Assembly (NCBI RefSeq): GCF_014189505.1
Contig: NZ_CP050301.1
Location: forward strand, 2,301,501 to 2,365,500
Reading direction: 5' to 3'
From: Phyllobacterium sp. 628
Lineage (GTDB): Bacteria > Pseudomonadota > Alphaproteobacteria > Rhizobiales > Rhizobiaceae
DNA length: 64,000 nt
Positions 46,859 to 55,740 of the stretch are shown here, piece after piece. Position 1 is the stretch's first letter; the number at the start of each line of letters is the position of its first letter. The translations under genes and the position numbers were made by a program. The notes beneath the pieces are model-generated. The model saw only the letters and a list, made by a program, of their open reading frames with translations. It did not search any database and was not told where the DNA came from.

Positions 46859-47637
46859 TTACCCTTCCAGACGGGATCGCGCTTTTCGGCAAAGGCTTTA
46901 AAACCTTCCTGACCGTCTTCCGATGCGTAAAGCACATCGACGGTACGGAATTTGCGCTTGGTAATCCAGTTCATCGCGTCCTGAAAGCTCATGTCTTCGG
47001 CTTCGCGCGCTACTTCCTTGATTGCGGCGAACACCAATGGCGGGCCGCTTGCGAGCAGGCGGGCGATTTCCCAGACGCGCTCCATCAGCTTATCCTTTGG
47101 CAGGACTTCGTTGACGAGACCCCAGCGATGCGCCTCAGCAACGTCCATCCAGCGGCCTGTCAGCAGCAGGTCCATGGCGACATGATAGGGGATACGCTTC
47201 GGGAGTTTCACCGTCGCTGCATCGGCCAATGTTCCGGCGCGAATTTCGGGCAGGGCAAAGCTGGAATGATCGGATGCATAGATCAGGTCGCAGGAAAGGG
47301 CGAGTTCGAACCCGCCTCCCACGGCCATGCCATTGACCGCTGCGATAACCGGCTTGTTGAAATCCCGCAATTCCTGCAGGCCGCCAAAGCCGCCGACACC
47401 GTAATCACCATCGACGGCATCGCCGCTGGCAGCAGCTTTCAGATCCCATCCGGCGCAAAAGAACTTGTCACCTTTGGTCTGGACGATTGCGACACGCAAC
47501 TCAGGATCATCACGGAATTTTTGAAAGGTTTCACCCAGCAGGCGGCTCGTTTTCAGGTCGATCGCATTGGCTTTCGGACGGTCCAGCGTGATTTCGAGAA
47601 TGCCGCCTTCGCGGCGCGTCCTGACTACATCACTCAT
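46855..47637 (-). CDS. caiD: Enoyl-CoA hydratase family, carnitinyl-CoA dehydratase (CaiD)-like
   Basis: The 260-residue crotonase has KFFCAGWDLKAAASG, AVNGMAVGGGFELALSCDLIYAS and the active-site glutamate loop PEIRAGTLADAATVKLPKRIPYHVAMDLLLTGR. These are the segments by which CaiD-type enzymes differ from fatty-acid hydratases. It would interconvert crotonobetainyl-CoA and carnitinyl-CoA. It overlaps the acyl-CoA ligase stop by 8 bases and sits in a six-gene minus-strand operon with carnitine dehydrogenase. Confidence 0.85.
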   Translation of the reverse strand: MSDVVRTRREGGILEITLDRPKANAIDLKTSRLLGETFQKFRDDPELRVAIVQTKGDKFFCAGWDLKAAASGDAVDGDYGVGGFGGLQELRDFNKPVIAAVNGMAVGGGFELALSCDLIYASDHSSFALPEIRAGTLADAATVKLPKRIPYHVAMDLLLTGRWMDVAEAHRWGLVNEVLPKDKLMERVWEIARLLASGPPLVFAAIKEVAREAEDMSFQDAMNWITKRKFRTVDVLYASEDGQEGFKAFAEKRDPVWKGK

Positions 47638-49705
47638 GCAACTCTCCCCTGGTGATTAACAGCGCATCGGCTATCCACGCGCCTTGCCCGCTGCTGCAAA
47701 CAAGCAACGGATTGATATCAAGTTCGGTAATCCGGCCGGCATTCTTGACGGCAAAGTTGGCGATGCCGAGGATTGCGTCAAGTGCGGCGTCAAGATCGGC
47801 CTTTGGCTTGCCGCGATAACCGTCAAGCAACGGGAACATGCGCAGTGAGCGCAAGGCCGTTTCAATCTCTGCGCGGCTGGAAGGTAGAAGCAAGGTCACG
47901 CTGTCCTTGAGCAATTCCACCAGCACACCTCCGGTACCAAGTGTCATCAGTGGTCCGAACTGCTGGTCATCGACAATGCCGACGATGAGTTCGGCAACCG
48001 CATTTGTCACCATCCGTTCGACGTAAAGACCGGTTCCGAGAGCGATGAGATCGGTGGCAGCTGATTTTACAGATGCTGCGTCTTTCAGGTTGAGCCGCAC
48101 GGCGTTAAGTTCGGACTTATGCGCCACGCCAAGTGCTTTGAGCGCCACGGGGAAACCCAGTTGCCCGGACGCAGCTATGGCTTCGTCAACATTCACGCAA
48201 CGCCGACCCGCAGGTACGGGCAAACCTTGCCGTTTGAGTATCGCTTTGGCTTCGGCTTCATCCTGCGACAGAATATCTGCTTGAACGCCGGTTTCCGGCA
48301 GCACAACGGGGATTGCAAGCGGCATTTTCCATGCTTTTCCGATGAAAGCTGCAGCTTCCGCCGCATCGAACGCTTCGGTGATCCCGCAGAGCGGCGCGAT
48401 ACCCTGCGCCATCAGGCCAGCCATATATTCTTCGGGGATGTTCTCTGGCAGCGAAGCGACGATAGCACCCTTGGCACTGTTGGTTTTCAACGCGGATTTG
48501 AACCCGCGTACAGTTGACCACCAGTCCACGTCCGAACAGCGGTCTTTGCGCGGGAAATCGAGCACCAGACAATTGAGTGAAAATCCGCCAGCTGCCATGG
48601 CGGTAAAGGTTGCGGTCAGTGCCGGTTCATTGTTCCAGATGAAGGTGTGATAATCGAGCGGGTTGGCAACGGCAACGAGGGGTCCGAGTGTGGATTTGAC
48701 CCTGGCGCGATGCTCCGGTGTGAGTGCAGGAAAGTGGACATCACGCCCTTCCGCGCTGTCGGCCATCACGGAAGCTTCGCCGCCGGAACAGCTCATGGAA
48801 CTCAACGTGTTGCCGTCGAGCGGTCCGTGCACATGCAGAAGCTTCAGAGTTTCAAGGAACGAGGCGATGGAGTTGACGCGGGCAATCCCAAGCCGCTTCA
48901 GAAACGCATCCGAAGCTGCATCTGATCCTGCCAGTGAAGCAGTATGGGAAACTGTTGCGGCGCGTGCTTGTTCCGAACGGCCGACTTTCATGGCGACAAT
49001 GGGCTTGTTCAATTCCCGCGCGCGTTTTGCCAGTGCCTCGAATTTTGCTGCCGACTGAAAGGCTTCGATGTGAAGGCCAAGCGCTGTGACACGCTCGTCT
49101 TCCAGCAAGGCAATCGCCATATCAGGCAGGCCGGTCTGGGCCTGATTGCCGGCGGTCATCACGTGGGCAACGGGCAGGCCGCGCGTCTGCATGGTCATGT
49201 TGATCGCGATGTTGGACGACTGCGTAATGATAGCGACACCGCGCTCATCAGGTGCCAGCCGCCTGCCGCCGTGCTGGTCGGGCCAGAGCAGGGCGCCATC
49301 GCAATAATTGATCAGGCCATAACAGTTGGGCCCGATAATCGGCATATCGCCTGCAGCCTCTATCAGTTCTTCCTGCAGGCGTGCGCCGTCGGCGTCATCG
49401 GCACCGGCTTCGAGAAAGCCGGCGGCGTAACAGACTGCCACGCCCGCGCCGCGTTCCCGCAACTGTCTGACGATATCAAGTGTCAGAAAACGATTGACCC
49501 CGACAAAGGCCGCATCGGGACTGCCGGGCAGATCGGCGACAGAGCGGTAAGCCTTGAGGCCAAGAATTTCGTCATGTTTGGGATGTACCGGCCATATTTC
49601 ACCGGAAAATCCCATCTTTTGCGATTGCCTGATGACTTCGGTGGCCTGAAGACCGCCGAAGACAGCAATTGTTTTGGGGCGTAGCAGACGGTCGAGGTTT
49701 GCCAT
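47630..49705 (-). CDS. NDP-forming acyl-CoA synthetase (CoA-binding plus ATP-grasp)
   Basis: The 691-residue single-chain ligase has an N-terminal CoA-binding Rossmann domain (FGGLQATEVIRQSQKMGFSG), two succinyl-CoA-ligase-like domains (VGRSEQARAATVSHTASLAG; PIIGPNCYGLINY with a phosphohistidine-type loop) and a C-terminal ATP-grasp region (LPVPAGRRCVNVDEA, ELIVGIVDDQQFGPLMTLGTGG). In this operon it probably activates gamma-butyrobetaine, crotonobetaine or carnitine with CoA. Confidence 0.88.
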   Translation of the reverse strand: MANLDRLLRPKTIAVFGGLQATEVIRQSQKMGFSGEIWPVHPKHDEILGLKAYRSVADLPGSPDAAFVGVNRFLTLDIVRQLRERGAGVAVCYAAGFLEAGADDADGARLQEELIEAAGDMPIIGPNCYGLINYCDGALLWPDQHGGRRLAPDERGVAIITQSSNIAINMTMQTRGLPVAHVMTAGNQAQTGLPDMAIALLEDERVTALGLHIEAFQSAAKFEALAKRARELNKPIVAMKVGRSEQARAATVSHTASLAGSDAASDAFLKRLGIARVNSIASFLETLKLLHVHGPLDGNTLSSMSCSGGEASVMADSAEGRDVHFPALTPEHRARVKSTLGPLVAVANPLDYHTFIWNNEPALTATFTAMAAGGFSLNCLVLDFPRKDRCSDVDWWSTVRGFKSALKTNSAKGAIVASLPENIPEEYMAGLMAQGIAPLCGITEAFDAAEAAAFIGKAWKMPLAIPVVLPETGVQADILSQDEAEAKAILKRQGLPVPAGRRCVNVDEAIAASGQLGFPVALKALGVAHKSELNAVRLNLKDAASVKSAATDLIALGTGLYVERMVTNAVAELIVGIVDDQQFGPLMTLGTGGVLVELLKDSVTLLLPSSRAEIETALRSLRMFPLLDGYRGKPKADLDAALDAILGIANFAVKNAGRITELDINPLLVCSSGQGAWIADALLITRGELHE

Positions 49706-49713
49706 GCTCCGGT

Positions 49714-50877
49714 TTACGCTCCGTGCGGGCGAAGCAGGGCGCGCGATATGATATGGCGCTGGATTTCGGACGTGCCTTCCCAGATGCGCTCGACGCGGGC
49801 ATCGCGCCAGATACGTTCCAATGGCAGGTCATCCATCAGGCCCATGCCGCCATGAATCTGGATGGCTTCATCCGCGACAAAAGCCAGCATTTCCGTTGCC
49901 TTGAGCTTGGCCATGGCCATATCCTGATCAGTGACGGTTCCCTGATCAAATTTCCAGCCCGCCTCGAAAGTGAGGAGGTCAGCAGCTTTCAGTTCTGTTG
50001 CCATATCGGCCAGCTTGAATGAAACACCCTGAAATTTGCCGATCTGCTGGCCGAATTGCACCCGCTGCGCGGCATATTCGATGGCGTGGCCAAGAGCGCG
50101 TTCTGCGCGGCCAAGACAGGTCGCTGCGACCTGAAGGCGTGTCGCCCCCAGCCAGGTATTGGCAACGTCAAAACCCTTGTGCACTTCACCAAGAATGGCC
50201 TCTGCGGGCAAACGGCAATCATCGAATTCGATGATGGCGTTGGTATAACCCCGATGCGAAACGTTGCGATATCCTTCGCGAATGGTCATGCCGGGGTGAT
50301 CTTTGTCGACAAAGAAGGCGGTGATTTTCTTCTTCTTACCGCGCGGCGTATCTTCTTCGCCGGATGCGACGAAAAGGATCACAAAATCCGCTTCCATTGC
50401 ATGGCTGATGAAATGTTTGGTGCCGTTGACGAGCCAGTCGCCGCCTTTTTCGACAGCCGTCGCCTTCATGCCGCGCAAATCAGAACCGGCTCCCGGTTCG
50501 GTCATGGCAAGGCAATCCGATTTTTCGCCGCGAATGCAGGGATAAAGGTATTTTTCCTTCTGTGCTTCCGTGCCTGCCAGCAGGATATTGGACGGACGGC
50601 CGACACAGGACCAGTGCAGCGCATAATTGGCGCGGCCAAGTTCCTTTTCATACAGCAGCCATGTCACCGTATCGAGACCGGCGCCGCCGACCGATTCCGG
50701 CATATTAGCCGCATAAAGACCAGCGGCAATGGCTTTCCCTTTCAGCTCATCCGCAAGATCCTTGCGCAATATGCCTGTGCGCTCGACTTCTGCTTCATGC
50801 GGATAAAGTTCGTTCTCGACAAAAGCGCGTGTCGTTTCGACAATCAGCCTTTGCTCCTCTGAAAGACCGAAATCCAT
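49714..50877 (-). CDS. Acyl-CoA dehydrogenase
   Basis: The 387-residue flavoprotein has the FAD/substrate segments CLAMTEPGAGSDLRGMKATA and NGTKHFISHAMEADF, a Q-rich helix YAAQRVQFGQQIGKFQGV, and GGMGLMDDLPLERIWRDARVERIWEGTSEIQRHIISR at the end. Like other acyl-CoA dehydrogenases it should form a 2,3-double bond and pass electrons to ETF. The operon suggests gamma-butyrobetainyl-CoA as substrate (to crotonobetainyl-CoA); this is inferred. Confidence 0.9.
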   Translation of the reverse strand: MDFGLSEEQRLIVETTRAFVENELYPHEAEVERTGILRKDLADELKGKAIAAGLYAANMPESVGGAGLDTVTWLLYEKELGRANYALHWSCVGRPSNILLAGTEAQKEKYLYPCIRGEKSDCLAMTEPGAGSDLRGMKATAVEKGGDWLVNGTKHFISHAMEADFVILFVASGEEDTPRGKKKKITAFFVDKDHPGMTIREGYRNVSHRGYTNAIIEFDDCRLPAEAILGEVHKGFDVANTWLGATRLQVAATCLGRAERALGHAIEYAAQRVQFGQQIGKFQGVSFKLADMATELKAADLLTFEAGWKFDQGTVTDQDMAMAKLKATEMLAFVADEAIQIHGGMGLMDDLPLERIWRDARVERIWEGTSEIQRHIISRALLRPHGA

Positions 50878-50880
50878 GGT

Positions 50881-51945
50881 TCAGCCCTTCTTTTTCTTAG
50901 GCTTGCTGGAAACGGCCTTTTCAGCCGCTTTGGAAACGGCAGGCTTCTTGGCTAGCTTGGACAATTGCTTGGTATAATCCTTGTAGAGTGCGCCAGCACC
51001 CCAGCCCTTACCCTTGTTCTGGCGGGAGAGGGCGTCCATGATGGCAACCAGATTGTCATCGCGAATACGTTCAAGCTCGCGGATGGAGAGGCCATGCGCC
51101 TGTTCGTCCGACTGCGTGGCGATCTTGTCCACCAGCTCATCGGTCAATTCAGGCACGTCCATCAACTTGGTCCAGGGCCAGGACAGGCACGGGCCGAACT
51201 GGGCCATGAAGTGGCGCATACCGGCTTCGCCGCCAGCAACGCGATAGACCTGGAACATGCCCATCTGCGCCCAGCGAATGCCGAAGGAATAGCGCATGAT
51301 ATCGTCGAGTTCCTCGACGGTCGTGATATCGTCCTTGATCAGCCATAGCGCTTCGCGCCAGACCGCTTCAAGCAGGCGATCACCGACAAAGGCTTCGATT
51401 TCCTTGCGGATAACAACCGGCTTCATGCCGATGGAGGCATAAAGCTCGCGTGCCTTTTCAACAGCCTCCGGTGATGTCAGTTTGCCGCCGACGATTTCAA
51501 CGAGAGGAAGCAGATAGACCGGATTATAGGGATGGCCAACGACCAGCCGTTCCGGGTGCTGCATTGATGTCTGCATGTCGGACGGCAGAATGCCTGAGGT
51601 GGACGAACCGATGATCGCATCAACGGCTGCGTGCTTGTCGATTTCCGCCAGCACTTTGTGTTTCAGGTCCAGCCGTTCCGGCACGCTTTCCTGAATGAAG
51701 TTTGCCCCGGCAACCGCATCGGCAATTGTTTTGGCGAAGGTCAGCTTACCCTCTTTCGGCAGGCCGCCGGGAACCATGGTCTTGTAGGCGCGGCGTGAGT
51801 TTTTCATCACCTCGCTGACCTTGCGCTCGGCTTCCGGATCCGGATCAAAGATCGAAACGTCAATGCCGTTGAGAATGAGACGGGCAACCCAGCCTGCACC
51901 GATGACACCGCCGCCAACAGCCGCCGCTTTAAGAATGACGCTCAT
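50881..51945 (-). CDS. lcdH: L-carnitine 3-dehydrogenase (3-hydroxyacyl-CoA dehydrogenase family)
   Basis: The 354-residue protein has the NAD-binding GGGVIGAGWVARLILNGIDVSIFDPD, the SSTSGILPSDMQ and GHPYNPVYLLPLVEIVGG segments of carnitine dehydrogenase, and a C-terminal helical domain. It oxidises L-carnitine to 3-dehydrocarnitine. The last about 30 residues are an unusual Lys/Ala/Ser tail ending KPKKKKG. Some relatives fuse a thioesterase at this end; here a separate thioesterase gene lies at 54022. The cleavage enzyme gene is 4 bases upstream. Confidence 0.88.
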   Translation of the reverse strand: MSVILKAAAVGGGVIGAGWVARLILNGIDVSIFDPDPEAERKVSEVMKNSRRAYKTMVPGGLPKEGKLTFAKTIADAVAGANFIQESVPERLDLKHKVLAEIDKHAAVDAIIGSSTSGILPSDMQTSMQHPERLVVGHPYNPVYLLPLVEIVGGKLTSPEAVEKARELYASIGMKPVVIRKEIEAFVGDRLLEAVWREALWLIKDDITTVEELDDIMRYSFGIRWAQMGMFQVYRVAGGEAGMRHFMAQFGPCLSWPWTKLMDVPELTDELVDKIATQSDEQAHGLSIRELERIRDDNLVAIMDALSRQNKGKGWGAGALYKDYTKQLSKLAKKPAVSKAAEKAVSSKPKKKKG

Positions 51946-51949
51946 GTTC

Positions 51950-52855
51950 TCACCAGCCCTTTGTCAGTTTCATGCGGGTACGGACCTCGTCCGGGCCAAG
52001 AATCCTGGCACCCATACCTTCGGCAACCTTCACGGCGCGCTCGACCAACTGGCCGTTGGTCGCGAGAACGCCCTTGTCGAGCCAGATATTATCTTCAAGA
52101 CCGACGCGGATATTACCACCAGCCAGCATCGCCATTGCGGCGTAGGGCAGCTGATTGCGGCCAATGGAAAAGGCTGAAAAGGTCCAGTTGGACGGCAGGT
52201 TATTCGTCAGTGCCAAAAGGGTGTTGATATCATCCGGCGCACCCCATGGAATGCCCATGCAGAGCTGCACCATGACAGGATCTTCCAGCAATTTCTGGTC
52301 ATAGAGCCATTTGGCAAGGAGGAGATGACCGGTATCAAAGATTTCAACTTCGGGCCGCACGCCCAGCGCCTTGATCTGCGCCGCCATGTCTTTGAGCATG
52401 GCAGGCGTATTGGTCATGACGTAATCGCCTTCACCGAAATTCATGGTGCCGCAATCGAGCGTGCAGATTTCCGGCCGCAACTTTGCCACATGCACAAGGC
52501 GTTCAGTGGCGCCAACCATATCCGTGCCCGCAGGCGAGGGTGGCATTGGCTGTTCGGTGCTGCCAAGCGTGAGGTCACCGCCCATGCCGGCAGTCAGGTT
52601 GAGGACCATGTCCACACCGGACGCCTTGATCAGTTCAACCACTTCCGCATAGAGCGCGACATCGCGCGAACCCTTGCCGGTCTTTGGATCACGCACATGG
52701 ATGTGCGCAACAGCAGCGCCTGCATTGGCCGCTGAAATGCACTCATCCGCAATCTGGCGCGGTGTAATCGGAACCTTGTCGGAACGGCTGGTTGTGTCGC
52801 CTGCACCGGTCACGGCACAGGTAATAAATACGTCGCGATTGGGGGTGAGTCCCAT
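51950..52855 (-). CDS. BKACE family 3-dehydrocarnitine cleavage enzyme
   Basis: The 301-residue beta-keto acid cleavage enzyme (DUF849) has the metal-binding [10 protein letters not shown], the acidic EIFDTGHL, and the VGLEDN loop. BKACE enzymes condense a beta-keto acid with acetyl-CoA. With 3-dehydrocarnitine the products are acetoacetate and betainyl-CoA, the known aerobic carnitine route. It is the first gene of the carnitine operon, adjacent to carnitine dehydrogenase and divergent from the CdhR-like regulator, which supports this substrate. Confidence 0.88.
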   Translation of the reverse strand: MGLTPNRDVFITCAVTGAGDTTSRSDKVPITPRQIADECISAANAGAAVAHIHVRDPKTGKGSRDVALYAEVVELIKASGVDMVLNLTAGMGGDLTLGSTEQPMPPSPAGTDMVGATERLVHVAKLRPEICTLDCGTMNFGEGDYVMTNTPAMLKDMAAQIKALGVRPEVEIFDTGHLLLAKWLYDQKLLEDPVMVQLCMGIPWGAPDDINTLLALTNNLPSNWTFSAFSIGRNQLPYAAMAMLAGGNIRVGLEDNIWLDKGVLATNGQLVERAVKVAEGMGARILGPDEVRTRMKLTKGW

Positions 52856-52896
52856 TGCTTTGCTCCCATTTTGTCGTTGGGGAAATCATGCAGGTG

Positions 52897-52917
52897 TTGC
52901 AAAGAGATGCTTTGCAA
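52897..52917. promoter_or_regulatory. Dyad TTGCAAAG-N5-CTTTGCAA (candidate CdhR operator)
   Basis: Perfect 8-bp inverted repeat with a 5-base spacer in the 79-base gap between the divergent carnitine operon and the regulator gene. It is 42 bases from the BKACE start and 18 bases from the regulator ATG, well placed to control both. Confidence 0.65.
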
Positions 52918-52934
52918 TATACGAATTGAAATTG

Positions 52935-53918
52935 ATGAATAGCGAAATATCGCCACTCTTTTTACCCAATCCAAAAACGCTTGATGTGACAGTTCTCGTC
53001 TTCAGCGGCGCTTCGCTCATGTGCGTGGCATCGACGATTGATCCAATGCGTGCGGCCAACCGCGTGTCCGGAAGCAACCTGTTCAAATGGCAGATCGTTT
53101 CGCTGGACGGGAACCCGGCCATCACAACCTGCGGGCTGCCAATCGCAGTTTCGGGTGCATTTAATCCGTCGGATAAGGCGGATATGCTGCTGATGATCGG
53201 CGGTTTTGGCACCTCGGACATTTCACGCACGACATTCACAGCCAGTCTGCGCCGCGCCGTGCACCATTATCAGATGATCGGCGGCATCGAAGCCGGTTCC
53301 TGGCTGCTTGGCCGCGCCGGATTGCTGCGCGGACGCAACGCGACGACGCATTGGGAGGATATGGAGGAATTCACAGCGGAGTTTCCCGATGCGAATGTGC
53401 GACCGGATCGCTATGTTATCGACGGACCAGTGTTCACCACAGGCGGCGCTTCACCGACCTTCGATCTCATGCTGCATCTCATCCGGTCGCGTTGCGGCAT
53501 GTCCGTGGCGCTCGATGTGGCGAGCGTGTTCATCTATGATGAGGCGCATGCTTCCAATGACGCGCAGCCGCTTGTCTCGTTGGGGCGGCTTGACGATGTG
53601 CATCCGAAACTCGCCACTGCCATCCGCCTCATGGAAGGGCATCTCGACGCGCCGCTGACCATTGGTGCGATTGCCAAACGCTGCGGTTTGAGTGCACGCA
53701 GTCTCGAAAAGATATTTGCCAAAGCCGTCGGTGAGGGGCCGGGCCGTTATTATCTGCGCCTGCGGCTCAAGGTGGCGCGGCGATTGATCACCGATACGAA
53801 AGCTCCATTGGCGGATATTGCGGCCCGCACCGGATTCTCCTCCGCTGCTGCCTTTACCCGCACGTTTCGCAGCTTTGAGGGCAAGCCACCCAGCAGTTTC
53901 CGGTCGGGCAGTCGATGA
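52935..53918 (+). CDS. GlxA/CdhR-type regulator (DJ-1/PfpI-like domain plus AraC HTH)
   Basis: The 327-residue regulator has an N-terminal amidotransferase-like domain (LDVTVLVFSGASLMCVAS, LLMIGGFGTSD) without need for catalysis. A C-terminal AraC DNA-binding domain carries two helix-turn-helix motifs (TIGAIAKRCGLSARSLEKIFAKAVGEGPGRYYLRLRL; PLADIAARTGFSSAAAFTRTFRS). The start ATG 52935 (MNSEISPLF) is chosen because the longer frame runs into the divergent gene. This architecture and position match the carnitine regulator CdhR. Confidence 0.87.
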   Translation: MNSEISPLFLPNPKTLDVTVLVFSGASLMCVASTIDPMRAANRVSGSNLFKWQIVSLDGNPAITTCGLPIAVSGAFNPSDKADMLLMIGGFGTSDISRTTFTASLRRAVHHYQMIGGIEAGSWLLGRAGLLRGRNATTHWEDMEEFTAEFPDANVRPDRYVIDGPVFTTGGASPTFDLMLHLIRSRCGMSVALDVASVFIYDEAHASNDAQPLVSLGRLDDVHPKLATAIRLMEGHLDAPLTIGAIAKRCGLSARSLEKIFAKAVGEGPGRYYLRLRLKVARRLITDTKAPLADIAARTGFSSAAAFTRTFRSFEGKPPSSFRSGSR

Positions 53919-54021
53919 TGGACCGCCATTATCAGTCGCTTTTGACACAACGGATTGCTGGCAGCCATGGTTCAAATGCCGCCCAGATTTGTCAGCCCAA
54001 TTCAAAACAGGGAACTCCAGC

Positions 54022-54501
54022 ATGTCCGAAGGTGAATTGTATCGCTCCGCCCCGATTGCGATGGAAAAGGAATGGATCGATTACAACGGCCACCTGAACA
54101 TGGCCTACTACAACGTGGTGTTTGACCGGGGCGGCGATGAGTTTCTGGCCGAGTTGGGTTTTGGCCCGAAATATGCGGCAGAGCGCAAGCTGACAATCTA
54201 CACCGCCGAAGTGCATATCTGCTACGTGCAGGAAATTCATCTCGACCATCTGGTGACCGTGACGAGCCAGTTGATCGATTTCGACGGCAAGCGTCTGCAT
54301 ACCTACAACGAAATCATTCATGTCGATGGCTGGGTGGCTGCGACATCCGAGGTTCTGTCGCTGCATGTGGATATGAACGGCCCCAAGGTCGTGCCGTTTC
54401 CGGATGACGTGCTGCCAACGCTCGAGTTTTACAAAGCTGCACATGCAAAGCTTGGGATGCCGGAACGTGTTGGAAAATCGATCGGAATTAAGAGGAAGTA
54501 G
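54022..54501 (+). CDS. Hotdog thioesterase, probable betainyl-CoA thioesterase
   Basis: The 159-residue hotdog-fold enzyme has the active-site loop WIDYNGHLNMAYYNVVFD (Asp20, Asn22, His24) and TIYTAEVHICYVQEIHL. It resembles the thioesterase domain fused to carnitine dehydrogenase in other rhizobia, and would release glycine betaine from betainyl-CoA. ATG 54022 follows AGGGAA. It is 103 bases after the regulator on the same strand. Confidence 0.85.
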   Translation: MSEGELYRSAPIAMEKEWIDYNGHLNMAYYNVVFDRGGDEFLAELGFGPKYAAERKLTIYTAEVHICYVQEIHLDHLVTVTSQLIDFDGKRLHTYNEIIHVDGWVAATSEVLSLHVDMNGPKVVPFPDDVLPTLEFYKAAHAKLGMPERVGKSIGIKRK

Positions 54502-54514
54502 GTTCGCATGAGCA

Positions 54515-54678
54515 TTGTGCGTGGTTCGTGGTTCGACAAGCTCACCATGAGGGAGATGGGTGGGCTGCAAAACTAATCGGCAACATTGCAGAACCCGCCA
54601 ATCATCTGCATTGCAGAATACAGCTCTCTGCAACCCTCACTCTCCCTCATGGTGAGCTTGTCGAACCACGCACGATTG
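54515..54678. repeat. Inverted-repeat element, family B
   Basis: Arms at 54517-54556 and 54635-54674 are inverted copies around a 78-base centre containing several TTGCAGAA/TCTGCAA-like words. It lies between the convergent thioesterase and LysR genes. Confidence 0.85.
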
Positions 54679-54691
54679 TCTTGCAGCCAAA

Positions 54692-55588
54692 TCAAGCCCC
54701 GAACTGCTCCACCAGCCATTTCTCAAACTGACGAATGCGGGCTTCATTGACACGCTCCTTGCGGCAGATCATGTACCACGCGCCGGGCTGCGGCACTTTC
54801 AGCGCAAATGGTGCGACCAGACGCCCAGCCTTCAAATCATCGGCCACGAGAAAATCCGGTGCAACTGCAAGTCCCTGACCATCAAGCGCCGATTGCAGGG
54901 CAGCAAGATAGGTGTCGAATTTCAGCGTTACCGCCTGACCGCTATCGGGAATGCCAGCCGCTTCCAGCCACGTGCCCCAATCCTCCGGCGCCGTATAAAG
55001 TGCCAGTCGCGGCACCTTGTTCAGCGCCTTGGCTCCGGCATCGCCCTCGATACGCGCCGCGACTTGCGCACTGCAGACGGGGAACATCTGCGCCTTGATC
55101 AATAGGCGGTAGTGCAAATTCATCCGCTCGGGCCGGGTCGTGTGGATGATGCCAATATCGCAACTGTCGATATTGAGTTCCCAATCAAGCTGGCTGGTGC
55201 CAATGCGAATGGCGAGGTTCTGATTGACCTTGCGAAAATCCGTCAGGCGCGGAATGAGCCAGCGAATGGCGAAGGTCGCATAGGTTTCCAGTGCCAGATC
55301 GTCCGTCGTGCCAAGACGGTTGATCAGCGCCGTGCCACGGGCAATCTTCTCGAAAGCATCGCGCATGTAGGGGTAATACAATGTCCCGGCATCGGTGAGC
55401 GCCACACCGCGCGGCAAGCGTTCGAAAAGTTTGACGCCGAGAATCGCTTCCAGTTCGGAAATGCGATGGCTGATCGCCGATTGCGTCACGCCAAGCTCAT
55501 CGCCCGCGAGGCGAAAACTCAACAATCGCGCCGAAGCTTCGAACGCACGCAACGAGCCGAGCGGCGGTATTCTGGGCTTCGACATCAT
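54692..55588 (-). CDS. LysR family transcriptional regulator (GcvA-like)
   Basis: The 298-residue regulator has an N-terminal winged helix (LGSLRAFEASARLLSFRLAGDELGVTQSAISHRISELEAILGVKLFERLPRG) of the GcvA type and a LysR substrate-binding domain. It is divergent from the Rieske oxygenase gene, the usual arrangement for a LysR activator. The likely effector is betaine or a downstream intermediate (inferred). Two ATG codons begin the frame. Confidence 0.9.
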   Translation of the reverse strand: MMSKPRIPPLGSLRAFEASARLLSFRLAGDELGVTQSAISHRISELEAILGVKLFERLPRGVALTDAGTLYYPYMRDAFEKIARGTALINRLGTTDDLALETYATFAIRWLIPRLTDFRKVNQNLAIRIGTSQLDWELNIDSCDIGIIHTTRPERMNLHYRLLIKAQMFPVCSAQVAARIEGDAGAKALNKVPRLALYTAPEDWGTWLEAAGIPDSGQAVTLKFDTYLAALQSALDGQGLAVAPDFLVADDLKAGRLVAPFALKVPQPGAWYMICRKERVNEARIRQFEKWLVEQFGA

Positions 55589-55689
55589 AGCGTTGCGTCC
55601 TGTACATTCGACGGTTGAGAATAATTCATGTCTTGATGAGCAACCATCGCTTGAACGGCGCCCAATGCGGAATCATTCTAATCTGCGAC

Positions 55690-55722
55690 GCATCCGGGAA
55701 ACAATAAGCGTCCGGGAACAAT
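55690..55722 (+). promoter_or_regulatory. Direct repeat GC(A/G)TCCGGGAA(A)CAAT x2
   Basis: Copies start at 55690 and 55708, a period of 18 bases, ending 18 bases before the oxygenase ATG. They could be tandem regulator half-sites or a local duplication in the leader. Confidence 0.4.
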
Positions 55723-55740
55723 CTTTTAAGCGAGGCGGAA

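Noticed and set aside
52674..52934. N-terminal extension of the GlxA-type regulator
   Set aside because: It would overlap the divergent BKACE gene and cover the candidate operator; the residues are not regulator-like.
53818..54021. N-terminal extension of the thioesterase
   Set aside because: Overlaps the 3' end of the regulator gene out of frame; ATG 54022 has a ribosome site and the family-typical start.
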